64,000 bases of DNA from Saccharomycopsis malanga. Lineage: Eukaryota; Ascomycota; Saccharomycetes; Ascoideales; Saccharomycopsidaceae. The stretch spans positions 1,426,001-1,490,000 of the forward strand of contig CP025322.1 in assembly GCA_004014935.1 (NCBI GenBank), in the 5' to 3' direction. Shown here in pieces: positions 1-9,126 of the stretch. The position numbers and the translations under genes are program-made. Every line of letters starts with the position of its first letter. Position 1 is the stretch's first letter. The notes beneath the pieces were generated by a model. That model saw only the letters and a list, made by a program, of their open reading frames with translations. It was not told the DNA's origin and made no database searches.

Positions 1-189
1 GATCTTGCTGTTTTCGACTCTTCGCAGACTTGTTTGATCTGTAGAACCGATTTCAGTTCTGTAGACTTAGTTTCAAACAGTGACGTCCCAATCAAGTCTC
101 TTCGCTGCCAACACTACTTTCACGAACCATGCATTGTGTCATGGTTAATGAAATCAAACTGTTGTCCTTTATGCTATACAAAGGTCTAG
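1..189 (+). CDS. RING-H2 finger protein, C-terminal end (5' part outside window)
   Basis: The reading frame is open from base 1 and ends at TAG 187-189, giving 62 residues that are the C-terminus of a larger protein. They form a RING-H2 finger: a CLIC pair, a 24-residue loop, then CQHYFHEPC (Cys-x-His-x2-His-x2-Cys) and a final CPLC pair close to the stop. This pattern of eight zinc ligands is typical of E3 ubiquitin ligases, where it binds an E2. The rest of the protein lies off the left edge, so neither substrate nor location can be given. The RING call is strong; the identity of the gene is not known. Confidence 0.8.
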   Translation, partial: DLAVFDSSQTCLICRTDFSSVDLVSNSDVPIKSLRCQHYFHEPCIVSWLMKSNCCPLCYTKV

Positions 190-747
190 CAAAGGTTTCG
201 CCTTTATTTGCCTTTCCAAAGTAGCCTTTTTTCATACTATAATTTCCCCTTTTTTTTTATTACTTTATGCGGTTTGTTTTTATTACATAATGTCATATAC
301 TACTTCTTTTACGATTTTCACGATTTTATACTTCAAGTTTGTTTCATTTAATATATATATTTGCCTATGAGTGTTTCTTTTCATTGTTTTTTTTTTGTTC
401 ATTAAAAATTTGTTTGGTTCTCCAGATTTCTGACCATCTGACGGTTCACGCACTGATATTATGGAGTTTTACCATGCGCCTCTTAAATTTTATCAAGTAT
501 ATAAGTAAATTTTATAAGGATTGAATTACTTGCATATTGGTAATCTAAAGCAAAAAGTCTTTCTCCAACTTTTTGTATCTCTTCCTCCCAATTGATCTCA
601 ACCTATTCGGACTAGATAGCAGCGCTGTATTTTGCACTTTAAAATATTACTTACACAACTAAAAAACATTCATGGACATATTACAAAACAAATTCCGTCT
701 CAAAACAAAACACGTATATTAAACACAACCCTTGAAGCACACGCACA
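190..747. other. Intergenic, convergent 3' flanks
   Basis: This 558-bp AT-rich stretch lies between the RING gene and the 3' end of ECI1, which converge. It has T-runs that could serve as 3' processing signals for the RING gene. I see no gene or RNA in it. Confidence 0.6.
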
Positions 748-1581
748 TTACAACTTGTGTTTAGATCTCCCTTCTTTGATGTCTTTGAACCGTTGTTGAG
801 GAAGACCCTTTTCAAAGCGTTGCACACCAAGCGCAGCTTCTGTCAAGTTGGCATTTACCAACAGATTTCTATAATTGTCCTGGATCAATTGTTTGATTAA
901 TTTGATCGATTCCATGTTTAGACCTTCTACTTGGTAGGTCAAATCCTTGATGACCTGTTTGTTGAACTCTTCTACATTATCGATATCGTATACTTTATTA
1001 AAGAAACCCGCACGGTCTAAATCAGCCGCATGTATTGGTCTGGACAACAATAATGCTTCGTTAGCCTTTGACAATCCCAATCTATGGAACAAAGAGATTG
1101 CAGAACCACCTTCGCTGACCAAGCCCAAATTAGCAAATGGTAAGAGCAAAAACATATTTTTTGATTTTTTAGCATATATCAAATCACTCAAAGCAACCAC
1201 AGCAGCACTAAGCCCAATGGCTGGTCCATTCAATGCTGTCACCAACACTTTCTTATGAGAATATACCGCTTTGGTCAAATAGGTGTTATTGGCCATAAAA
1301 TTCTTGACCCAATAATCACGTTTCTCCTGGTCATTATCGAATTTCTTGGAAAATGGCCCACCTTCCTTTGACGCCAGAATATCAGCACCAGCAGAGAAGT
1401 ATTTGCCACTGCTAACTAATAACGTTACGATAGTATCTGGCTCAGCATCAGCCTTTTCTAAAAGCCACGAGAGTCTCTGGTAATCCAAAAAACTGCATGC
1501 ATTCAAATTCTTAGGAGAATTGAATTTAATAATGGCAATTTTGCCTTCCTTGCTGTAAGTAATATCGTTTGCAAAAGACAT
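748..1581 (-). CDS. ECI1: Peroxisomal delta3,delta2-enoyl-CoA isomerase (Eci1)
   Basis: A 277-residue enoyl-CoA hydratase/isomerase family protein that moves the double bond of unsaturated enoyl-CoAs so that they can enter peroxisomal beta-oxidation. The oxyanion-hole segment FSAGAD is at about 62-67, followed by LNGPAIGLSAA at 117-127 and FANLGLVSEGG at 149-159. Glu157 sits where S. cerevisiae Eci1 has its catalytic Glu158. The last three residues, HKL, are a PTS1-type peroxisomal signal (HRL in S. cerevisiae Eci1). Length matches the family (about 280). The start ATG is at 1579-1581. The Dci1 paralogue of S. cerevisiae is the main alternative, but the conserved glutamate favours active Eci1. 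Confidence 0.9.
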   Translation of the reverse strand: MSFANDITYSKEGKIAIIKFNSPKNLNACSFLDYQRLSWLLEKADAEPDTIVTLLVSSGKYFSAGADILASKEGGPFSKKFDNDQEKRDYWVKNFMANNTYLTKAVYSHKKVLVTALNGPAIGLSAAVVALSDLIYAKKSKNMFLLLPFANLGLVSEGGSAISLFHRLGLSKANEALLLSRPIHAADLDRAGFFNKVYDIDNVEEFNKQVIKDLTYQVEGLNMESIKLIKQLIQDNYRNLLVNANLTEAALGVQRFEKGLPQQRFKDIKEGRSKHKL

Positions 1582-2445
1582 CTTAATTAATGTATTCCTT
1601 GAATATAAACTATTTCAATCAATCTGTTCAGGTATAATATGAGTTGACAACTGGCAGACGGAATATCTTCATTAGTTAAATGGAAGATCTTCGAATTTAG
1701 ACTGCCATTTTCAGCTCCGACACGCATCAACTAGCTTCATTGAGAAAGCTTCTCCTCCCAGGAACGAGCTGCCCTATAGATGGCCTAAATATAAAAGATA
1801 AATAAATATGTTAGTTTAGGTTGCAAAAAAGAGCATTGTATAAAATGTGAGAATTTGAAAGTTGTGTAGCACATTCGGCTTGGATTCGTGAATAGTATGG
1901 AAACGACAAATAAACTTTACCTAAAATGATATTTATAGTTTACAAGTTGGTAAACAATTGATAGTTGGTTTTCAATTGTTAATATCAAAGCTCAAATTGA
2001 ATAATGATAATAATAATAATACCCTTGTGTCTTTTAGGGCTTTTTCTCTTCTTCGAGAGCACTAACCACTGGGCCATCCGGCCCAGTGGTTATAGTGATA
2101 ATATAATAATAATTGTATGATTTCATGTTTATGCAAATCCGTACTATCCATGGCCATTAATATTGTAGATAAATGTTGAGTGTCTATTTTATTATATAAC
2201 TTTTACAACTATTACCACTTGGCAAAAACAAATGACATGAACGAAAATGTAAGCTATTGGAAAAATACTATAAACATGAAGAAAATGAAAATGACCATAG
2301 TGTGGGATAACCACCATTTTCCTTGCAAAAAGCAGGTATATACGTTTTGACTCAAAAAATAAGGTTCTATCCGAATCTGTTTAAAAATGCAACTAATCAC
2401 AAATGTTGCCATACTGTTATAACCAGTTACTGTTGTTGAGCGTCC
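1582..2445. other. ECI1 promoter and PET123 3' flank
   Basis: This 864-bp gap holds the ECI1 upstream region and, on its right side, the 3' flank of PET123. Both genes are on the minus strand. It contains a strong hairpin at 2060-2097, listed separately, flanked on each side by short ATA/AAT trinucleotide runs (about 2003-2021 and 2096-2114). No coding region was recognised. Confidence 0.6.
2060..2097. repeat. Perfect 13-bp inverted repeat (hairpin), extendable to 16 bp
   Basis: The arms at 2063-2075 and 2080-2092 are exact reverse complements around a 4-base loop (ATCC). Three more pairs form outside if two bases (2093-2094) are bulged. The stem is GC-rich in an AT-rich setting. The minus strand reads TGGCCCAGTGG inside the hairpin, which fits the tRNA A-box consensus TRGYnnAnnnG, but no T-arm or B-box follows. 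It lies about 480 bp upstream of ECI1 and 355 bp beyond the PET123 stop. What it does is not known. Confidence 0.7.
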
Positions 2446-3378
2446 TCAACTTTTTTTGTCTTGCAACAAATCCAAAACTTGTTGGTGCTTAACAGAAGCA
2501 TTTTCTTGAGCCTTCGAATCAGCCTCAAATGCAAGGCGGGAAAATTTACCAGACATTTGGTCTTCAATCTCATAAAGACCAGGCTTAGCAGCGCCAGCAG
2601 AGCCAAATATAACTTTGTGGAACTGGTCGTTAATCTGTTCCATATAAGCGCCCTCAAACTCTTGGTAGTTTTCGAGTTTAGACTTAACATTATGAACAGC
2701 CTCATTGTAATGGCTTGAATCTTGGAATGCTTTCTCTATAGCTTCATTTAATTCAGCCTCTGTCACTATAAAATTGTCGCACTCATAGTACAAGTCAAGC
2801 AATCTTACAGCCTTTTCTTCCTTAACCTTCAATTCGGTGGTCAAACGGTTGGACTTTTTTCTCAATGCGAGAGCTTGGTTCTCTTCTGGAGTACGGTGTC
2901 TCATTATCGGTCCTTCCAAGTACTGTTCAATAGTAGGCAATGTCAATTTGGTGACTTCGGTTTCAAAGTTGGCTTCCCGAAGACGTTTTGCCTCCAACTT
3001 CTCCTCGTGGCGCTTCTTAATACGTTGTTCTTCTTCTTTATTAATTTTCTGCTCTTCCTTACGTAATGTCTCCACTAAATACTTCTTTCTCAACTCACTA
3101 CGAAGCTTCTTGTATCGTTGTGCCTCTGGCATCTTAGCCAACGTCTCTGGTGCGTACTGTTTGAGCGGATAAGCGGTGGCCTTTATTCTATCTTCAACAG
3201 AAACCGGCGTTGGCACCACTGGGTCTCTGGTAGACCCTTTTGGATGTTTAATGTTTGGTGCATACCCTTGAACAACACTAGGATCTGGCTTTACTGGCTT
3301 AATAGGCGTCTTGAAGATATCACGCGCCACTGGCAAAATACCAGATTTAAATCCGTGCTTTATAATTCCTTTTCCCAT
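2446..3378 (-). CDS. PET123: Mitochondrial small-subunit ribosomal protein Pet123 (mS26)
   Basis: A 310-residue protein starting MGKGIIKHGFKSGILP, very close to the start of S. cerevisiae Pet123 (MGKGAAKYGFKSGVFP). It also shares the patches NIKHPKGS and NFIVTEAEL. Pet123 is a fungal protein of the mitochondrial small ribosomal subunit needed for mitochondrial translation. The middle, about residues 75-135, is a highly charged Lys/Glu/Arg helix, as in the family. I place the start at ATG 3376-3378; an upstream in-frame GTG would add two residues but is not a normal start. The protein is intact. Confidence 0.88.
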   Translation of the reverse strand: MGKGIIKHGFKSGILPVARDIFKTPIKPVKPDPSVVQGYAPNIKHPKGSTRDPVVPTPVSVEDRIKATAYPLKQYAPETLAKMPEAQRYKKLRSELRKKYLVETLRKEEQKINKEEEQRIKKRHEEKLEAKRLREANFETEVTKLTLPTIEQYLEGPIMRHRTPEENQALALRKKSNRLTTELKVKEEKAVRLLDLYYECDNFIVTEAELNEAIEKAFQDSSHYNEAVHNVKSKLENYQEFEGAYMEQINDQFHKVIFGSAGAAKPGLYEIEDQMSGKFSRLAFEADSKAQENASVKHQQVLDLLQDKKS

Positions 3379-3828
3379 ATTCACGGCAAGTATTATTGAT
3401 TATGACAGCCTTCTCATCTATCTATCTGCACTTCTTAATCAATTGGCTCAGTCAAATGCTCATATTTTTCACCGCTCCTATGAAAAAATTGATTACGGAG
3501 GGTAACCAAATGCATAATGATGTATAAATATGTACCATACTGCAATTTAATATATGTCTCATAGATCCTACGAGTTTAGTTATAACCAAGATGGTGTCTA
3601 TTAATGTGAGTAGGCAATGTGATGTATAGAAGCAAGCAGGAGAATGTTCTGAAAGCGAAAGCAGAAGAAAAAGGCAGCCAGCCAAAATGAACTGAAAGTA
3701 TATAAACGAGAGAAGCGTAATGTAAATAGTGTTTGGACAATAGGGGTAAAAATATAAAACTTTAAGGTCTAATTGAATGTAGAAAAAAAAAAGAGCCAAA
3801 AGAAGAAACAAACAGGAATAAACAAAAG
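3379..3828. other. PET123 promoter / PRR1 3' flank
   Basis: A 450-bp gap between two minus-strand genes. The part next to PRR1 is A-rich on the plus strand, so U-rich in the PRR1 transcript, including an A-run near 3782-3792. I see no gene here. Confidence 0.5.
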
Positions 3829-6135
3829 TCAATGAACAAAGGTTTCTGGTAATACACCACGGCACCATGGGCTCTCTAGCACTTGTGCTGCGGTCCAACG
3901 TTTGTCTCTCTTTATCAATGTATTCTTCACAATGTCCTTTGCACCTTCCCAAAATCCACTATCGTAACGGTACTGATAATGATTAATCACTGGGGAGTTA
4001 GGTACAGAGTCAGTGGTTGAAACAGGGCCAATGTCGTTGTCATGAACACCTTCAGTTACTGGAGAGTCTACGCTTTGGTTAGAGTTTTCGTCTTTGAAAA
4101 AGTACCAGGCCCATTCTATTCTCGCAATTCTGTGTGCAGTTCTTGAACGTACTCTGGAGTTTCTGATTGCGCCTGTGATAGGGTTTATTGTTGGGGGTGG
4201 AGGGTCAAAAGGTAAGCGACCTTCCATTAAAGCGTATAGCAAGACTCCGAGAGCCCAGGTGTCGGTTTGACGTCCATCATATTTGAGGCCCATAAGAAGT
4301 TCTGGGGCAACGTAGTCCTCAGATCCACATCTTGTTTCAAGTAAAACATTATTTGGATCTACTACTTTAGATAGTCCGAAATCTGTGAGGGTGATAATTG
4401 GATCACTTACAAACCGACTTTTATTGCTTGCTTCAATCAATACTTCTGTTTCCTCGTATTCAAGAAGTTTATTTGTTTTGACGTCAAGAAGTACGTTTTC
4501 TAGTTTAATATCTCGATGCACAATGTAATGGTCGTGTAAATAACGTACTGCGGCGACCACCTCACTATATATTCTTTTCAACAAGAACGGTTTTATTTTA
4601 GCACGTTGCTTAGATGCAAATTCAAAAAGGTCCCCTCCATGGCAATACTGTAGCATTGTGATGTTGTAATGTTCTTCAGAATCACCAGTGCCAACAACTT
4701 TTATAATGCAAGGATGATCACATTTTGTCAATATATCTAATTCCCTTTGTAATGAGCTTTCAATTCGAGCTCTATTGGCTCGATCTTGATGTCTATTAGA
4801 TACTGGCAAATCTGTAATTTTGACAGCGACTAGATCTAGTACTCTTGACATTTCTGTATTTTGTTTGTTGACAAGTTCGCCCAATATCACCGTACTAAAC
4901 GATCCTCTGCCCAAAAACTTTACAAATTTCCAAGCTCTAGGTTTCTGGTTCATGTCAAACCCATGGTAAGTTTTGATAAACTTCTTGAAATAAGGATCCA
5001 AGAATTGACTTTGTGGTGGCTCTTGAGCAGGTTGTTCTTGTACTGTTTTTAAGTTGCGGGTGCTGATGGCCAAATTTTCTTTTGAATCATTAGAAGATAT
5101 CCCCATCACATTGATATTATTATGGGATTCGCGTCTTATAACTGAATCATTGATAATACCCGATGCCAACTTGTTGTCATTATTAAGAGCTGTGGAAATC
5201 AAGGTGGAATCTTTGGGAAGTGGAGTAGAAAAGAACCGTTTCTGTTGGACTTGTGATCTGCCAGAGTCATCTTGTTTTACACGGTCTATAGGCAGATTTT
5301 TCTTAAGAACAAGTTGAGACGGTAATGGTGGGTTTTGCTGAAACATTGATGACCCTATTTTTTTCTGAGGATCCGCTACTTTATTTTCATTCAGGTTTTT
5401 TTGATCTTCAAACAGAGAAATCAAGGTAGGTTGGAGATCAGTTGGATCAGGATACTGGCTTCTTTCGTCAACCAAAACTGACCTTTTGTTCCACGAAAGC
5501 GGTACTGATTCATAGATCAGACTTTTCCCATTGTATTCAAAGACTATAGGAGAAGGCAATCCTGTTACCGAATGAATTACTGGCGAGGATGTACTGGAAG
5601 AGTTTGAACAGTTGGACTTGATGGAGTTTGATCTTTTAGGAGGTGACAAAGACGTTGATTTGTTTGAATTGATTGAATTTGTTCTTTTTGGCGGGGAAAT
5701 CAGAGCAGTTTGGAAGATGCTAGTATTAGGAGGTGAAAATTCAAATGAGTTTTGCCAACTGCCTCCAGGCCGTCGAGAATCTGTTTTATGCTGTATCGAA
5801 GAGTCATTCAAGACATTGAGATTTGCTTTGTTAAGGGTGTTGAATGGATTAGGTGTGGCTATGGGACTAGCACTCTTGTAGTCAAAAGATGAGGTTATCT
5901 CTTTATCAGGGGTTTGTGGAATATTTATGCTCAATGTTGGGGTTTTGGATATACTATTTTTTTGAGGCTGTAACAGAGGCCTTATAGGATAAAAGTTACT
6001 ACTACCATTGGGACTTGCAATAAATTCTATATGACTAGTGTCTCCCTTTTTGAAATCCTCTGTGGGTGATGATGAGTTTGCATTTGTAGCACCATTCTCT
6101 TTAGGTTGTTGGATAACAACATCCTTATCTGACAT
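3829..6135 (-). CDS. PRR1: Serine/threonine protein kinase, Prr1 family
   Basis: A 768-residue kinase. The first ~400 residues are Ser/Pro/Asn-rich and low in complexity. The catalytic domain fills the C-terminal half: GRGSFSTV glycine loop, VAVK lysine (Lys439), HRDIKLEN (Asp542), TDFG (Asp585), CGSEDYVAPE activation segment. An insert reading RSRTAHRIARIEWAWY near the end is a hallmark of S. cerevisiae Prr1 (RSRATSHRIARFDWRWY). Prr1 is reported to dampen pheromone signalling downstream of the MAP kinase. The ATG at 6133-6135 (MSDKDVV) is the first in frame; the frame opens 5 codons earlier at a TTG. The protein is longer than S. cerevisiae Prr1 (518) mostly because of the N-terminal tail. 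Confidence 0.82.
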   Translation of the reverse strand: MSDKDVVIQQPKENGATNANSSSPTEDFKKGDTSHIEFIASPNGSSNFYPIRPLLQPQKNSISKTPTLSINIPQTPDKEITSSFDYKSASPIATPNPFNTLNKANLNVLNDSSIQHKTDSRRPGGSWQNSFEFSPPNTSIFQTALISPPKRTNSINSNKSTSLSPPKRSNSIKSNCSNSSSTSSPVIHSVTGLPSPIVFEYNGKSLIYESVPLSWNKRSVLVDERSQYPDPTDLQPTLISLFEDQKNLNENKVADPQKKIGSSMFQQNPPLPSQLVLKKNLPIDRVKQDDSGRSQVQQKRFFSTPLPKDSTLISTALNNDNKLASGIINDSVIRRESHNNINVMGISSNDSKENLAISTRNLKTVQEQPAQEPPQSQFLDPYFKKFIKTYHGFDMNQKPRAWKFVKFLGRGSFSTVILGELVNKQNTEMSRVLDLVAVKITDLPVSNRHQDRANRARIESSLQRELDILTKCDHPCIIKVVGTGDSEEHYNITMLQYCHGGDLFEFASKQRAKIKPFLLKRIYSEVVAAVRYLHDHYIVHRDIKLENVLLDVKTNKLLEYEETEVLIEASNKSRFVSDPIITLTDFGLSKVVDPNNVLLETRCGSEDYVAPELLMGLKYDGRQTDTWALGVLLYALMEGRLPFDPPPPTINPITGAIRNSRVRSRTAHRIARIEWAWYFFKDENSNQSVDSPVTEGVHDNDIGPVSTTDSVPNSPVINHYQYRYDSGFWEGAKDIVKNTLIKRDKRWTAAQVLESPWCRGVLPETFVH

Positions 6136-7522
6136 TTCCAGCAATAACACAACAATAGTTGGGTAGCAGTTGCAAAGTAAGGGGAAAAGCCAGACAAATT
6201 TCGCGATCTTCCTTTTTCAAGCAATGACCCTTAAAAATAAAACACCAAACAATCAACAATTGATAGTGACAAGTCGATCCAAATGGAACAAATCACAACA
6301 CGATGACCCTGGCAGTAATGTATTAGTCAAAGCTATCAGAATATGCGTTTTCTTGGTAAGCTGCGTCTTTTGTGGAAAAGCAAGCCAAACGAGTCTAAAG
6401 TGCTTCGGTTATGGGGGTGCTCCAACAATGTTCCCAAATTGCAGTATAGGGGTACAATTATAAGGTGATTTGAAATAAGAGTAGAAGAGTAGTATAACGA
6501 TAAAATAGTTTTGCCCGCAGAAACGTGCTGCTCCCAATAGGCTAATTGCTACAATTCAAGGTTTGTCCCGCTTAGCTTTGTTTCTTGGCCCATTAATGGA
6601 ACGTGATGAGGAAAGGGCTGGTAAGTTGTAAAGACATATACCATCGGTAAAAATTTGAATAAAAATAATAATAAAAACAAAAATAAAAATAAAAAACAAA
6701 CTATATGAACAAAAACAAAGAAACATTGTAGCAAAAAATACATAAAGCTGATACTCAAACCTAATATTCTCCAAGCCCTTTAGAGTTCTGGTCCTCCTCC
6801 CGATCTGACAAGCCATGAACAGTTCAATGAGCGCTTTTTTTGGCCTCAGTGTCTCCAAAAACGTATATACTGTATAGACTACCGTAACACTATAAACTGA
6901 ATATATTTATAAATATTCGGAGTTGATCCCTTACATGAGACAAATTGTGCAAGACTTTAAATCCGTATTTTTCTTTGACCCCATGGGGCAAATCAGAACA
7001 ACCTCCATCTTCTTGCATTCCCCATTATACAGTCCTATCCTTCCTAAATCATAACAGTTACACGCTCTCATAATACTGTTTATTATTTGACGGAATGCCT
7101 CAAACTATATTGGCTCTTCTCTAAACAATATTTTTAGTAATTATGGCTAACTATGCATTGATCTGTACCTTGCTGCCTTAGCACGTATTAACATGCATTT
7201 CATGCAATTTCTTTGTTCTTTCCGGTCGGTAAGATCTCTTTTCCGTTAATGGTCACGACGGCAGCTAAATGGTTTTGTGCCTTGGCCTTCTTAAAAAGCA
7301 TATAGGGCTATATATTATCCACGTGCACCTCATGCGTACCCAGCTAGGGCACCTACAAATTTTTCAACATTTTCCATGGCAAGTCACCTGACCATCAAGT
7401 TGAAAAATACAAACCTTCAGGAAGTCCAATTTTTCACATATATTTCATTTATCTAATTCTGCTTTCTGTCTTTCTTTGATCCTTTCAATTTTTCAGAAGC
7501 ATCATCACTGCCATAATCCACA
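6136..7522. other. Divergent promoter region of PRR1 and RPL9
   Basis: A 1.39-kb region between two divergent genes. It has an A/T-rich run (about 6655-6720) made of short A4-5T units. Nearer RPL9 are an E-box at 7320 and a near-match to the Cbf1 palindrome at 7383. Reading frames here lack ATG starts or consist of low-complexity sequence, so I call none. Confidence 0.5.
7320..7392. promoter_or_regulatory. Candidate Cbf1-type sites upstream of RPL9
   Basis: CACGTG at 7320-7325 is an exact E-box core. GTCACCTGAC at 7383-7392 differs by one base from the palindrome GTCACGTGAC. They lie about 200 and 135 bp before the RPL9 ATG. Cbf1 is known to bind ribosomal protein gene promoters in Candida albicans; that it does so here is inference. 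Confidence 0.35.
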
Positions 7523-8098
7523 ATGAAGTACGTTTCCTCCGAACAATCCCTTGAAATCCCAGAAGGCGTCCACGTCAAGATCATCTCTAGATTCATCACC
7601 GTTACTGGTCCAAGAGGTACCTTGTCCAAGGACTTGAAACATATTGATGTTTCTTTCGAGAAGGTCAGCAACAAGTTGGTCAAAATTATTGTTCACAATG
7701 GTGACAGAAAGCACGTTGCTACTTTGAGAACTGTCAAGTCTTTGATTTCTAACTTGATCACTGGTGTCACCAAGGGTTACAAGTACAAGATGAGATACGT
7801 TTACGCGCATTTCCCAATTAACGTTAACATCATTGAAAAGGAAGGTGCTAAGTTCGTTGAAATCAGAAACTTCTTGGGTGAAAAGAGAGTCAGACACGTC
7901 AAGATTAGAGAAGGTGTCACCGTTGAAATTTCTTCTACTCAAAAGGATGAATTGATTTTGACCGGTAACTCTGTTGAAAACGTTTCCCAAACCGCTGCTG
8001 ACATTCAACAAATTTGTGCTGTCAAGAACAAGGATATCAGAAAGTTTTTGGATGGTATTTATGTTTCTGAAAAATCTGTCATTGACGAAGAAGCTTAA
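7523..8098 (+). CDS. RPL9: 60S ribosomal protein L9 (uL6)
   Basis: A 191-residue protein, the same length as S. cerevisiae Rpl9 and nearly collinear with it. It has ITVTGPRGTL near residue 30, NLITGVTKGYKYKMRYVYAH near residue 85 and NKDIRKFLDGIYVS near the end. Rpl9 (uL6) sits at the base of the P-stalk of the large cytosolic ribosomal subunit. Codon choice is strongly biased to TTG, AGA, GGT and GCT, as expected of a highly expressed yeast gene, and I see no CTG codons. The ATG at 7523 needs no intron. S. cerevisiae has two copies (A/B); I cannot tell which one this corresponds to. Confidence 0.96.
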   Translation: MKYVSSEQSLEIPEGVHVKIISRFITVTGPRGTLSKDLKHIDVSFEKVSNKLVKIIVHNGDRKHVATLRTVKSLISNLITGVTKGYKYKMRYVYAHFPINVNIIEKEGAKFVEIRNFLGEKRVRHVKIREGVTVEISSTQKDELILTGNSVENVSQTAADIQQICAVKNKDIRKFLDGIYVSEKSVIDEEA

Positions 8099-9126
8099 AT
8101 TTAAAATTTTTATTTTTAAGATCTTTTTTTGAGTCCTTGCATTATGTTCCAACTTTTTGCTTTATAATTTCCTTTACATAGTTGTGTATATGGTTTTTGC
8201 TGAGATGTGGTCCGATTGTTGAGGATGTGGCAGGGAGTTGATGCCAAACCCTAGAGAATCATTATTGTGCTCATTTTTGAATACAGAGCCACCTATGATT
8301 ACTCACCTTTTTTGATTTATAAAAGCCTCCTTTGTATTTCATTTTTTTCAATCTTTCGCACAAGATAGATTCATCCAGTAGTTTTTTAAACTACAATTCC
8401 CGGTTGATATCTTTTTGCTGTTCATTGGTTATGACTTGTTATGTTTTGTTCTTTTTTTTTCTCATGTTTAATTGTATCATATTTTGATCTCTTCCAGTAA
8501 AAAGAGAACTCGTAAACCATAACTTTGAACAGCTTGAGTATCATCACCTTGAATTGTATTGTAGGTTTTGCACTTTGGCATTGACTTGAAAGTATTTTGC
8601 CAGGCGGGAGAATATTGTGAAGTCTGTTCCATGTTGTGGAAGCTATTCATAAATATGTCCTCAAGCACATTTCAGTTGCGAAACGAATGTTTGTCAAAAG
8701 TCAATTGAGTGATACTTAGTATCGAAACTAAATCATTCCCATATTCATCTACTAAAACAATTGACAGCTATGTCTAAGTCATATTTTTGAACATTCACCT
8801 GTACTTCCACGTTCAATACAAATGTTGTTTTCAAATTTTTGAAACTGAATGTTATAAAAAACTGTCTTTGTAAATCTTTACCCAGACAATGTTATATTTC
8901 GGGACGTTGGTGAGCATTACAGTATATGAGCTCTATTATAAAAAACGTATGTTGCTATTCATTCGAAATATGCTAAACAATTTTGAATTAAGATGATTTC
9001 TTTGTTGTAGTTCGATACAACATTCAAGTAGTTTTGGCGTTAGTGAAGTTCGTCAATTCGTGTTTATAAACAAGGCCATCCCCTTTATAAATGTAACTAA
9101 TTTTAAATTAATGTATATTGAGGAAT
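8099..9126. other. Intergenic, convergent 3' flanks of RPL9 and PAN2
   Basis: A 1.03-kb gap between convergent genes, long for this window. It contains T-rich tracts, a TATAAAA-like stretch near 8320 and another near 8855. No reading frame of useful length with an ATG, and no tRNA-like structure, was found. Confidence 0.5.

Noticed and set aside
6549-6858. 100-codon frame on the minus strand in the PRR1/RPL9 promoter
   Set aside because: Non-ATG start and half of it is translation of an A/T low-complexity run.
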